64,000 nucleotides of DNA from Homoserinimonas sp044769865. GTDB lineage: Bacteria > Actinomycetota > Actinomycetes > Actinomycetales > Microbacteriaceae. The notes beneath the pieces are model-generated. The model was not told the origin of the DNA. It was given only the letters and a program-made list of their open reading frames with translations, and searched no databases. Each line of letters starts with the position of its first letter. Position 1 is the first letter of the stretch. The stretch is taken from NCBI RefSeq assembly GCF_044769865.1, contig NZ_JBIZWA010000002.1, forward strand, positions 62,001 through 126,000, in the 5' to 3' direction. The translations under genes were made by a program, and so were the position numbers. Shown here piece by piece: positions 24,821 through 33,300 of this stretch.

Positions 24821-24994
24821 ATGAACATCGTCGCCTTCGTGCTGTCTTTCGTCATCTTCGCCGGTGGCCTGGTCCTCATGGGGTACGCGCCGGAGATCGA
24901 GGGCCTCGAGCTCGTGTCGTTCCTCGGCGGAATCCTCGCCGTTTCCCTGGCGGTTGCGATCCCCGCCCACGTGCTGAAGCGCGCTGACCGCTAG
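24821..24994 (+). CDS. Tiny two-helix membrane protein
   Basis: Fifty-seven residues with two hydrophobic helices (about 3-21 and 32-50) joined by PEIEGLE and ending in KRADR. TAGAGT at 24809-24814 and GAGG just before the ATG support expression. No family recognised. Short, but the codon pattern and membrane topology look genuine. Confidence 0.65.
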   Translation: MNIVAFVLSFVIFAGGLVLMGYAPEIEGLELVSFLGGILAVSLAVAIPAHVLKRADR

Positions 24995-25033
24995 CCGTAT
25001 CGGATTAGCGGAGTGATCGGCTGAGCGCCGGTC

Positions 25034-26557
25034 TCACTTCACGTCCTCGTCCACCCAGTCGAGGGTGCGCAGCACGGCCTTGTCCCAGCTGCGGTTGAGC
25101 CTGTCTCGCTCGGCCGCCTCCATCGTCGGCTCCCAGCGCTTTCCCTCGCGCCAGTTCGCCCGCAGCTCGTCGAGGTCGCTCCAGAATCCTGTCGCGAGGC
25201 CAGCGGCATAGGCGGCGCCGAGCGCCGTCGTCTCGCCCACCTCCGGCCGCACGACGGGGAGGCCGAGGACGTCGGCCTGGAACTGCAGGAGCGTGTCGTT
25301 GCCGGTTGCCCCGCCATCCACCTTCAACTCCTCGAGTCGCGTGCCGGTGTCTGCCGTCGCGGCGTCGAGCACCTCGCGGGTCTGGAACGCGATCGACTCG
25401 AGTGCGGCACGGGCGATGTGCCCCTTGTTGACGAAGCGGGTCAGGCCCACGAGGGCACCACGGGCATCCGGTCGCCAGTGGGGAGCGAAAAGACCGGAGA
25501 AGGCCGGCACGAAGTACGCCCCGCCGTTGTCGTCGACACTCAGCGCGAGCGACTCGACCTCCTCGGCCTTCGAGATGATGCCGAGGTTGTCACGAAGCCA
25601 CTGCACGAGGGAGCCCGTCACGGCGATGGACCCCTCGAGCGCATAGTGGGGCTCGCCGTCGCCCAGCTTGTACGCGATCGTCGTGAGCAGGCCGTTGCCA
25701 CTCATGACGGGTTCCGTTCCCGTTCCGACGATCAGGAAGTTGCCCGTGCCGTAGGTGTTCTTGGCCTCACCCGCGTCGAAGGCGGCCTGGCCGAACGTCG
25801 CCGCCTGCTGGTCGCCGAGGATGCCCGCGATCGGCGTCTCGCGCAGTAGGCTCGACGGCCCCGCCGTGCCGTACACCTCGCTAGAGCTGCGCACCTCGGG
25901 CAGCATCGAGGCGGGGATGCCGAAGGCGTCGAGGATGTCGGGCCGCCACTCGAGCGTGCGAAGGTCGAGCAGCAGCGTGCGGCTCGCATTGGTGACATCC
26001 GTCGCATGGACTCCGCCGCGTACGCCGCCCGTGAGGTTCCAGAGCACCCATGTGTCGGTCGTGCCGAAGAGCAGCTCGCCGCGCTCGGCCCGTTCGCGCG
26101 CGCCCTCGACGTTCTCCAGGATCCAGGCGATCTTCGTCGCCGAGAAGTAGGTGCTGAGCGGCAGGCCCGTCGCCTCCCTGAAGCGGTCGAGGCCCCCGTC
26201 AGCCGCGAGTCGCTCGACAATGCCCTGGGTGCGGGTGTCCTGCCAGACGATCGCGTTCGTGATCGGTCGACCCGTCTTGGCATCCCAGACGACCGTTGTC
26301 TCGCGCTGGTTCGTGATGCCGACCGCATGGATCGAGTGGCGGGTGATATCGGCCCGAGAAAGCGCTTGGCCGACGACCTCGCGCACGCCGTTCCAGATCT
26401 CGGATGCGTCGTGCTCGACCCATCCCGCTCGCGGCAGTATTTGCCGGTGCTCCTTCTGTCCGACACTGACGACGGCCCCGGAGCGGTCGAAGACGATGGC
26501 TCGAGAACTCGTCGTGCCCTGGTCGATCGCGAGAATGTATCGGGCGTCGTCGCTCAT
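25034..26557 (-). CDS. glpK: Glycerol kinase
   Basis: The 507-residue enzyme phosphorylates glycerol to glycerol 3-phosphate. FGGY-kinase blocks are clear: AIDQGTTSSRAIVFD, the substrate region VGITNQRETTVVWD, GILGDQQAATFGQ and KVDGGATGNDTLLQFQADVLG. Length is that of the E. coli enzyme. Its ATG shares one base with the fadD stop (TGATG), so it is co-translated with an acyl-CoA ligase rather than with glpF or glpD, which are absent here. Confidence 0.96.
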   Translation of the reverse strand: MSDDARYILAIDQGTTSSRAIVFDRSGAVVSVGQKEHRQILPRAGWVEHDASEIWNGVREVVGQALSRADITRHSIHAVGITNQRETTVVWDAKTGRPITNAIVWQDTRTQGIVERLAADGGLDRFREATGLPLSTYFSATKIAWILENVEGARERAERGELLFGTTDTWVLWNLTGGVRGGVHATDVTNASRTLLLDLRTLEWRPDILDAFGIPASMLPEVRSSSEVYGTAGPSSLLRETPIAGILGDQQAATFGQAAFDAGEAKNTYGTGNFLIVGTGTEPVMSGNGLLTTIAYKLGDGEPHYALEGSIAVTGSLVQWLRDNLGIISKAEEVESLALSVDDNGGAYFVPAFSGLFAPHWRPDARGALVGLTRFVNKGHIARAALESIAFQTREVLDAATADTGTRLEELKVDGGATGNDTLLQFQADVLGLPVVRPEVGETTALGAAYAAGLATGFWSDLDELRANWREGKRWEPTMEAAERDRLNRSWDKAVLRTLDWVDEDVK

Positions 26558-28269
26558 CAGAGCAGGCTATCGCGCACCACTCGCCGAAGAGTCTTGCCGA
26601 TGAGGGATTTCGGCAGTTCGTCGACCTCGATCACGCGCCTCGGCACCTTGTAGGGCGTGAGCAGCGGACGCACGTGCGTGCGCACGGCTTCGGCGTCGAA
26701 GGTGGCACCGGGGCGCAGCACGACGGCGGCCACGACCTCCTCGCCGTTGCGTTCGTTCGGGATGCCGACGACGGCCGCGTCCACGATGTCCTGGTGGGTC
26801 TTGACGGCTTCCTCGACCTCGCTCGGCGACACGTTGAAGCCGCCGGTGATGATGAGTTCCTTGATGCGGTCGACGATCGTGACGAAGCCGCCCGTGTCGA
26901 TCGTCACGATGTCGCCCGTGCGGAACCAGGGCGCGCCGCCGTCGGGGTCGGGCACGAAGACGGCGGCCGTCTCCTCCGGCTTCTTCCAGTAGCCGCTCAT
27001 GACCTGCGGGCCGCGCACGACGAGTTCACCCGGCTCCCCGAGGGGAAGCTCGACGGAGGGATCGTCGGGGTCGATGACCTTCGCCTCCGTGTCGGGCAGG
27101 GGGAGGCCGACCGTGCCGGCGCGGCGTGCTTCCGAGACCGGGTTCGCCATGAGCACGGGGGAGCACTCCGAGAGGCCGTAGCCCTCGTTCAGGTAGCCGC
27201 CCGTTGCCTCCTCCCACGGTTCGACGAGGGCGGTCGAGAGGGGCATGGCTCCCGAGATGCTCACCTGCACCCCCTCGAGGAAGACGCCCTGCTCCTTCGC
27301 GGCCGTGAGGAGTCGCTCGTAGATGGGCGGTACGGCAGGGAGTACGGTGGCGGGGCGCTTGCGCATGACCTTGAGCACGAGGTTGGGGTCGAACTTCGGG
27401 AAGAGCACGAGGCGTGCGCCCATGCTCATGGCGAAGGTGAGGCAGAGCGTGAGCCCGTAGGCGTGGAACATGGGCAGCACCGCGTAGAACACGCAGCCCT
27501 CACCGCGCGGCACGGAGGGCACCCAGGCGCGGGCCTGCGCGGCATTGGCCGCGAGGTTGAGGTGCGTGAGCGTGGCGCCCTTGGGGTGCCCGGTCGTGCC
27601 GCTCGTGTACTGGATGACCGCGACGTCGTCGATCGTCGGCTTCGGCACGTCGCCACTGATGCGGTCCGAGGTCAACAGCTCGTGCCATGGCGTCGTGCCT
27701 GAGACGGCCGTCGTGAGCGAGGCGCGGGTCTCGCGCAGGCGCGGCACCGGCAGACGGAGCGCCGCCCGGGTGAGCGCAGGCATGGCGCGCGTCACGTCGA
27801 CCGAGACGATGGCATCCACCGCGACATCGGCGGGGAACGCCTGGATGTGCTCGACGACCTTGTCCCAGGCGATCACGACCTTGGCGCGGTGGTCCTCGAA
27901 CTGGTGACGCAGCTCTCGCGCGGTGTAGAGCGGATTGTGCTCGACGACGATCGCTCCGAGTCGCAGCACGGCATAGAACGCGGCGATGTGCTGCGGGCAG
28001 TTCGGCAGCACGAGTGCGACCGGATCGCCCGCCGTCACGCCGAGGGCACGAAGCCCTTCAGCGGCCCGGTCGATCTGCTCGCCCAGTTGGGCGTAGCTCG
28101 TCGTCGAGCCGAAGAACTCGAGGGCGGGTGCATCCGGGAACTCGCGCACGGAGTTCTCGACGATGTCGAGCAGGCTGCCCTTCGGGAGCTCGAGTTCGTG
28201 CGGCACTCCCGGTGCGTAGTTCGCGAGCCAGGGGCGCGGGGGATTCGAAGGGGAGGAGTGCTCGTTCAC
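26557..28269 (-). CDS. Long-chain fatty acid-CoA ligase
   Basis: The 570-residue adenylate-forming enzyme activates fatty acids to acyl-CoA. The ATP loop IQYTSGTTGHPKGATLTHLNL, the GYGLSE adenine motif, FRTGDI and the C-terminal hinge DRIKELIITGGFNVSPSEVEE are all present, ending with the catalytic lysine region SLIGKTLRRVVRD. GTG start; TAGGCT at 28276-28281 is 6 nt upstream and contains the stop codon of zapE. Probably first gene of a fadD-glpK transcript. Confidence 0.93.
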   Translation of the reverse strand: MNEHSSPSNPPRPWLANYAPGVPHELELPKGSLLDIVENSVREFPDAPALEFFGSTTSYAQLGEQIDRAAEGLRALGVTAGDPVALVLPNCPQHIAAFYAVLRLGAIVVEHNPLYTARELRHQFEDHRAKVVIAWDKVVEHIQAFPADVAVDAIVSVDVTRAMPALTRAALRLPVPRLRETRASLTTAVSGTTPWHELLTSDRISGDVPKPTIDDVAVIQYTSGTTGHPKGATLTHLNLAANAAQARAWVPSVPRGEGCVFYAVLPMFHAYGLTLCLTFAMSMGARLVLFPKFDPNLVLKVMRKRPATVLPAVPPIYERLLTAAKEQGVFLEGVQVSISGAMPLSTALVEPWEEATGGYLNEGYGLSECSPVLMANPVSEARRAGTVGLPLPDTEAKVIDPDDPSVELPLGEPGELVVRGPQVMSGYWKKPEETAAVFVPDPDGGAPWFRTGDIVTIDTGGFVTIVDRIKELIITGGFNVSPSEVEEAVKTHQDIVDAAVVGIPNERNGEEVVAAVVLRPGATFDAEAVRTHVRPLLTPYKVPRRVIEVDELPKSLIGKTLRRVVRDSLL

Positions 28270-28278
28270 TCCGACAGC

Positions 28279-29388
28279 CTAGTCACGCATGCCGGCAGAG
28301 GATGCCACGGGGCGGCGCAGCAAGGCCAGCCTGCTGGCGGTCCGCGCGACGTCGATGGGCAGGCCGTCGACGCCGAGGCCGAGTTCCTCGCGGTCGGCAA
28401 CCGCGCCACGTTCGGTCGGCACGGGGGTGCCCTCGAGCACCTCCTCGGGCGACAGCTCGCTCAGGAAGCTCGCGGCGACGCCGCGGTCGTTGAGCACGTC
28501 GACGAGGTTGAGGAAGCGCTGGCGCGCCTGTGGCGAGCACGTCGTGAGCCGGGGCACGCCCTCCACGACCCACGTCGACCAACGCTCGGCCCACTCCAAG
28601 TAGTCGCTGGGGGAGGTCGGGCGCTCGCACAGCTCGGCGAAGGTGATCCAGAGCTCCGAATCATCCGCTCGTCGTGCTGTCACGCCCTTGCCGCTGCTGC
28701 GGAGTTCGTGGGCCTCTCCAGCCGTCGGCTCTGCCCGCAGGCCGTATGGCTCCCAGCTGCCGCGAGCGAAACCCTGACGGCGCTCCTCCGGCCGTTCGCG
28801 ACGGCGGTAGTCGGTCGTGCCGTCGAGTGTGACGACCTGCATCGTCGACTCGATGAGGCGGATGCCCGGCTCGAAGAGGTGGTGGAAAAGCGGGTCGGGA
28901 AGCAGTCCGCTCGGCGGGTAGTTCGAGGTGGCGAGCAGCGGAATGCCGCGCTCGGCGATGCGCCGCAGCACCCTCAGCGCGAGCGTCGCGTCGCCGGCGT
29001 CGTGCAGGTGGAACTCGTCGAAGTACAGCAGGTTCACGTGGTCGAGCAGCGTGTCGATCGCCTCGTCGATCGCTCCCGCACGCGGGCGGCCATCCCGGTA
29101 GAGGTTGGCGTGCAGTTGCCGATAGAAGGAGTGGAAGTGCAGTCGCCGGATGCCCTTCGGCGGCAGCGCCGAGACGAAGGCGTCCGCGAGCCAGGTCTTG
29201 CCCCGTCCGACGGTGCCCCACAGGTAGAGGCCGCGGCCCGGGGCATCCGACGTCTCGCCGAGCGCAGCGCCGAACTCAGCGAGCGCGTGCACCGCCTGCA
29301 GCTGGTGCTCGTCGAGCGTGTGTCCGGCCGCGTGTGCCGCCGACTCGATCGACGCACGGATGTCAGGGGCAGCGGGGGAGGGACTCAC
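28279..29388 (-). CDS. zapE: AFG1/ZapE-family ATPase
   Basis: The 369-residue AAA-type ATPase has Walker A GTVGRGKTWL, Walker B LLYFDEFHLHD, sensor LLATSNYPP and the FEPGIRLIE block of the AFG1/ZapE family, which in E. coli modulates the division ring. Actinobacterial members are shorter at the N-terminus, as here. GTG start, TAGCGT (29395-29400) 6 nt upstream. The role in this lineage is inferred only from the family. Confidence 0.9.
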   Translation of the reverse strand: MSPSPAAPDIRASIESAAHAAGHTLDEHQLQAVHALAEFGAALGETSDAPGRGLYLWGTVGRGKTWLADAFVSALPPKGIRRLHFHSFYRQLHANLYRDGRPRAGAIDEAIDTLLDHVNLLYFDEFHLHDAGDATLALRVLRRIAERGIPLLATSNYPPSGLLPDPLFHHLFEPGIRLIESTMQVVTLDGTTDYRRRERPEERRQGFARGSWEPYGLRAEPTAGEAHELRSSGKGVTARRADDSELWITFAELCERPTSPSDYLEWAERWSTWVVEGVPRLTTCSPQARQRFLNLVDVLNDRGVAASFLSELSPEEVLEGTPVPTERGAVADREELGLGVDGLPIDVARTASRLALLRRPVASSAGMRD

Positions 29389-29410
29389 CCTCCCACGCTA
29401 CCTGCTGCGC

Positions 29411-30331
29411 TCAGAGCCCCTTGCCGCCCGTCACCGGCAGCACGGCGCCCGACACGTAGCTCGCGTCCTCCGACGCGAGGTACACATAGGCGGGTGCCAG
29501 CTCGGCAGGCTGGCCGGCCCGACCCAGGGGAGTGTCCTGCCCGAACTCGGGAAGCTTGCTCGGCCATCCCGTGGCCGGGATCAGGGGCGTCCAGATTGGG
29601 CCCGGCGCAACCGCGTTGACACGGATGCCCTTCTCGCCCACCTCCTGGGCGAGGGCCTTGACGAAGGCCACCTGCGCCGCCTTCGTCATCGCATAGTCGA
29701 TCAGTTCGGGCGAGGGGTTGAATGCCTGGATGGACGAGGTCACCGTGATGGTCGAACCAGCGCTGAGCGACGGCAGCGCCGTGCGTGCGATCCAGAGCAT
29801 CGAGTAGAGGTTGGTCTCGAACACGCGGCGGAACTCCTCGGTGGGCAGCTCTGCAAGCGATTCACGGTTCTTCTGGTAGCCCGCGTTGAGCACAAGTGTG
29901 TCGAGCCCGCCGAACTCGCCGATCGTGCGCTCGACGACCGAGGTGCTGTGCTGCTCATCGCGCAGGTCACCGGGGAGGAGCAGCGCGCGACGCCCCGCCG
30001 AACGAATCAACTCCGCCGTCGACTCGGCATCCTCCGTCTCTTCCTCCAGGTAGGTGATCGCGACATCCGCCCCCTCGCGGGCGAAGGCGATCGCGACCGC
30101 GCGGCCGATGCCGGAATCGCCACCCGTGATGAGTGCCCTGCGCCCCTCGAGGCGTCCCGTGCCGACATAGCTGTCCTCCCCGTGGTCGGGAGTGGGCATC
30201 GTCTCGTCAGTGGTGCCCGGCTGGGAGAGATCCTGCTCCGGGAACCCCTCTTCGCGGTAGGCAGAGCGGGGATCCTCATTCGAGCCGTTCTGCGATGACG
30301 TCTGGCCTGGGTTCGTGGTGTTCTCGCTCAT
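29411..30331 (-). CDS. SDR oxidoreductase, general-stress type
   Basis: The 306-residue short-chain dehydrogenase begins with a polar Asn/Gln/Ser-rich leader of about 50 residues, then the NAD(P) loop ITGGDSGIGRAVAIAFAREGA, NAG at LVLNAGYQ, active-site Tyr and Lys in YAMTKAAQ and the terminal SGAVLPVTGG. This extended N-terminus with PTPDHGEDSYVG is typical of the YhdF/YhxC-like stress enzymes. Start at ATG 30331, where the recognisable leader begins. Confidence 0.92.
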   Translation of the reverse strand: MSENTTNPGQTSSQNGSNEDPRSAYREEGFPEQDLSQPGTTDETMPTPDHGEDSYVGTGRLEGRRALITGGDSGIGRAVAIAFAREGADVAITYLEEETEDAESTAELIRSAGRRALLLPGDLRDEQHSTSVVERTIGEFGGLDTLVLNAGYQKNRESLAELPTEEFRRVFETNLYSMLWIARTALPSLSAGSTITVTSSIQAFNPSPELIDYAMTKAAQVAFVKALAQEVGEKGIRVNAVAPGPIWTPLIPATGWPSKLPEFGQDTPLGRAGQPAELAPAYVYLASEDASYVSGAVLPVTGGKGL

Positions 30332-30390
30332 GGCGGCGAGGTTACGCTTGCGTGAACTTCGCGGCCCCCAGCGGTTTCCCTGTTGATGTG

Positions 30391-30470
30391 TCCCCCAGTC
30401 GGGGGTACGTTGACGGCAACGTCGCGAATCGGGTCGCGACTGCCGGAGGTTCTCACCGGCCCTGCGGGGC
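30391..30470 (+). promoter_or_regulatory. Cluster of consecutive hairpins before a small gene
   Basis: Five near-contiguous stem-loops: CCCCC/GGGGG (30392-30405), ACGTTG/CAACGT (30407-30422), GTCGCGA/TCGCGAC (30421-30440), GCCGG/CCGGC (30442-30460) and GCCC/GGGC (30459-30470). A possible promoter TTGATG-N17-TACGTT (30383-30411) overlaps the first two, so those would act in DNA and the others in the leader RNA. High GC makes chance hairpins common, so this is only a candidate. Confidence 0.4.
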
Positions 30471-30500
30471 TGTTGAGTTCGGCATGCATTGAGGGTGATG

Positions 30501-30746
30501 GTGAGTGGCATGACGTCGTTGGCGGAGAAGAGCACGTTCCGGACGGTGGGCGGAGATCGACTCACCGAGGCACAGTCCATCACCTGGAAGGAGATGGGCC
30601 AGGGGGTCTGGGTCGCAAAGCGCGGCAAGGAATTCATGGGGCTCATCGAAGAGCTATGGGGTGCCGGTTATCGGGTGACCGACCGCAACGGTGCCATCGT
30701 GGGAGAGTTCGCGACCTACGAGAGCGCGCGTCGGCGCATCGCCTGA
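30501..30746 (+). CDS. Small conserved-looking protein of unknown function
   Basis: Eighty-one residues, soluble, with the pattern GVWVAKRGKEFMGLIEELW then GYRVTDRNGAIVGEFATYESARRRIA: two strands and a helix, with an aromatic/glycine ligand-site look. The tail resembles the protein at 44376 (GY-V, G, V/F, A/P, helix). I chose GTG 30501, 5 nt after GAGGG; ATG 30498 or 30510 are alternatives. No named family recognised with confidence. Its stop lies 4 bp from the ligD stop. Confidence 0.65.
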   Translation: MSGMTSLAEKSTFRTVGGDRLTEAQSITWKEMGQGVWVAKRGKEFMGLIEELWGAGYRVTDRNGAIVGEFATYESARRRIA

Positions 30747-30750
30747 GCGC

Positions 30751-33231
30751 TCAGGATTCGAGCCGCACATCCTCAACGGTCTTGTCCTCCCTGAGGCCCC
30801 GCCACGCGGGATGCCGGAGACGGCCGGTGCGCGTCCACTCGGTGAACTCCACCTCGCCGACGAGCGCGGGCGTCACCCAGACAGCGTCGCGCGCGTCTGC
30901 GGCCGGCACGTCGGTGAGCGGGTTCGTCTTGCGTTCGCGACGCCGCAGGGTCTTCTGGAGCTCGTCGAGCTGCTTCTCGCTGAAGCCCGTGCCGACGCGG
31001 CCGATGTAGCGCAGGGTGCCCTCGGCATCCGGTAGTCCCAGCAGCAGGGAGCCGATGCGGCCCCCTCGGGAGCCAGAGCCCGGGCGCCAGCCCGCGATGA
31101 CGACCTCCTGCATGCGATTGTGCTTGAGCTTGACCCAGCTCTTGGAGCGGCGGCCCGGGGTGTAGGTCGATGCCCGTCGCTTGGCCAGCACCCCCTCCAG
31201 TCCGAGCGTCGTGCTCGCCTCGAGTGCACCGTCGAGGTCGCCGTCGAACGTCGGCGGAACCTTGACACGCTCCGTCTCGTTGACGGTGTCGACGAGCACC
31301 TCGCGTCGTTCGTCATACGGCTCCTTCAGCAGTGAACGTCCTGCGCTCCACAGCACGTCGAAGGCCATGAAGTGCACGGGGGTGCGCGCCATCGCCTTCT
31401 CGACGTCACTCGCCTTCGTGAGGTTCATCCGGTCCTGCAGGCGCCCGAAGTCGGGTCTCCCCGCGCGATTGATCGCGACGATCTCGCCGTCGAGGATTGC
31501 AAACGCCTCGGATGCCTCAGCGAGCTCCGCCAGCTCGGGATAGCTGCGCGTGAGGTCGCGGCCATTGCGACTCGTCAGGCGCACCCCCGAGTCGTCGACG
31601 ACGGCGATCGCCCGGATGCCGTCCCACTTCATCTCGAACGCCCAGTCGTCGCGTTCCTGCTGCAGGAGCACCCTGTCGCCGTCGTCGCTCGCGGAGGCGA
31701 GCATGGGGGAGGGAGGCGCTGGGGGTGACTCGCGTGATGTCTTGGCGCGCGCATCCGCCGCGTCGGCCTTCTTCGACCGTGTCGACGGCGACCCCTTTGG
31801 TGCCATGAGATGGATGAGCCAGTTGTTCTCCTCCCGGCCGTCCCTGCCGCCCGTGTGGATGAGGGCATAGCGGTGCGTGCCGTGCTTCTCACCGTGGAGC
31901 GTCGCGATGACCTCCTTGCCATCGCGCCACTTCTCGAGTTCGTACCAGCCGCTGTCCCAGATCGTCACTTCGCCCGCGCCGTACTCACCCTCGGGAATCG
32001 AGCCCTCGAAGGCGCCGTACTCGAGCGGGTGGTCCTCCGTCTGCACGGCGAGATGGTTCGTGCCGGGGTCGGTGGGCACACCCTTGGGGACCGCCCAACT
32101 CACGAGCACGCCCTCATGCTCGAGTCGGAAGTCGTAGTGCAGGCGCCGCGCGTGGTGCTCCTGGATGACGAAGGAGGGGCGATCTGCTGAGGGGGAGGCG
32201 GATCCACCCATGGGCTCGCTCGTCTTGTCGGGGTCGCGCATGCTGCGGTACTTCGCGAGCCGCTCGCCAGTTTCAGGTGTCGCGTCGAAGCTGTCGAGGC
32301 GCTCGCGTGTCGGCTCGAGCGAGGCGAGGTGACCTTCTGTGAGCGAGGCGAGCGGGTCGCCGCGTCGGCGCACGCGATCGAGCACCTCCTTGTAGTCGAG
32401 GTGGCGCAGACTCGGTTGGGCGAGCTCTCGCCACGTGCGCGGCGCGGCGACCATGGGTCGCAGCCGACCCCGCAGCGAATAGGGGGCGATGGTCGTCTTT
32501 GAGCCGTTGTTCTGGCTCCAGTCGACGAGCACCTTGCCCTTGCGCAGGGCCTTCTTCATGTCGCTCACGACGAGATCCGGATGGTCGGCTTCGAGCACCC
32601 TCGCGAGTTCGTGTGCCACGGCCGAGACCGCGTCGGAGTCCTGTTTCCCGTCGAGGGCTGCGTAGAGATGGATGCCCTTGCTGCCACTCGTCACCGGCAG
32701 GGGATCGAGTCCCATGTCCCTCAGGATGGCGCGGGCGAGTTTCGCGACCTCCGCGCACTCCTCGAGGCCAGCGCCCTCGCCGGGGTCGAGGTCCAGCACG
32801 AGCCGGTCGGGGTTCTTGCGCACGCCCGTGCGCCCGAACTGCCACTGCGGCACGTGGATCTCGAGCGCGGCGATCTGCCCGAGCCAGGCGAGGGTCGCGC
32901 GATCGTTGACGAGGGGATAGGTGTTGACGTGGTCGCTGTGCTGGATGTCGCGACGTGCGACCCACTTGGGGGCGGAACTGTCGAGGTTCTTCTGAAAGAA
33001 CACCTGGCCAGGGGCATCCGCTGTCCCGACGCCGTGCACCCAGCGCTTGCGTGTCGCAGGGCGGTTGGCGACGTGCGGGATCATGACCTCCGCGATGCGC
33101 GAGTAGTAGTCGAGCACGTCAGCCTTCGTGGTGCCCGTCTCGGGATACAGCACCTTGTCGAGACTCGTCAGCTTGAGCCGCTTGCCGTCGATATCGACGA
33201 CCTGATCTGCTCCTCGGTCACGCGTGGCCAT
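30751..33231 (-). CDS. ligD: ATP-dependent DNA ligase D, polymerase-phosphoesterase-ligase
   Basis: The 826-residue enzyme performs end processing and sealing in bacterial NHEJ with Ku. Domain order is POL (about 1-300, with the metal motif LVLDLDPGEG), PE (about 330-500, HHARRLHYDFRLEHEG and GAFEGSIPEGEYG) and LIG (about 520-826, adenylated Lys in FEMKWDG and the C-terminal OB motifs PRWKSW-like KSWVKLKHNRMQ). This is the mycobacterial order. Start at ATG 33231, where homology begins; upstream residues would overlap the promoter region. Divergent from ku. Confidence 0.95.
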   Translation of the reverse strand: MATRDRGADQVVDIDGKRLKLTSLDKVLYPETGTTKADVLDYYSRIAEVMIPHVANRPATRKRWVHGVGTADAPGQVFFQKNLDSSAPKWVARRDIQHSDHVNTYPLVNDRATLAWLGQIAALEIHVPQWQFGRTGVRKNPDRLVLDLDPGEGAGLEECAEVAKLARAILRDMGLDPLPVTSGSKGIHLYAALDGKQDSDAVSAVAHELARVLEADHPDLVVSDMKKALRKGKVLVDWSQNNGSKTTIAPYSLRGRLRPMVAAPRTWRELAQPSLRHLDYKEVLDRVRRRGDPLASLTEGHLASLEPTRERLDSFDATPETGERLAKYRSMRDPDKTSEPMGGSASPSADRPSFVIQEHHARRLHYDFRLEHEGVLVSWAVPKGVPTDPGTNHLAVQTEDHPLEYGAFEGSIPEGEYGAGEVTIWDSGWYELEKWRDGKEVIATLHGEKHGTHRYALIHTGGRDGREENNWLIHLMAPKGSPSTRSKKADAADARAKTSRESPPAPPSPMLASASDDGDRVLLQQERDDWAFEMKWDGIRAIAVVDDSGVRLTSRNGRDLTRSYPELAELAEASEAFAILDGEIVAINRAGRPDFGRLQDRMNLTKASDVEKAMARTPVHFMAFDVLWSAGRSLLKEPYDERREVLVDTVNETERVKVPPTFDGDLDGALEASTTLGLEGVLAKRRASTYTPGRRSKSWVKLKHNRMQEVVIAGWRPGSGSRGGRIGSLLLGLPDAEGTLRYIGRVGTGFSEKQLDELQKTLRRRERKTNPLTDVPAADARDAVWVTPALVGEVEFTEWTRTGRLRHPAWRGLREDKTVEDVRLES

Positions 33232-33261
33232 GCGCCCATAGTGCTCCCGATTCCGTGGGAA

Positions 33262-33281
33262 GCCTGTGAATGCCTGTGAAA
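33262..33281. repeat. Tandem 10-bp repeat between ligD and ku
   Basis: Two copies of GCCTGTGAAW head to tail (33262-33271, 33272-33281), one DNA turn apart, in the 69-bp gap between two divergent starts. The position suggests a shared operator for the NHEJ pair; the second copy runs into the AAAGGAG before ku. Confidence 0.5.
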
Positions 33282-33300
33282 GGAGCGCACAATGTGAGCC

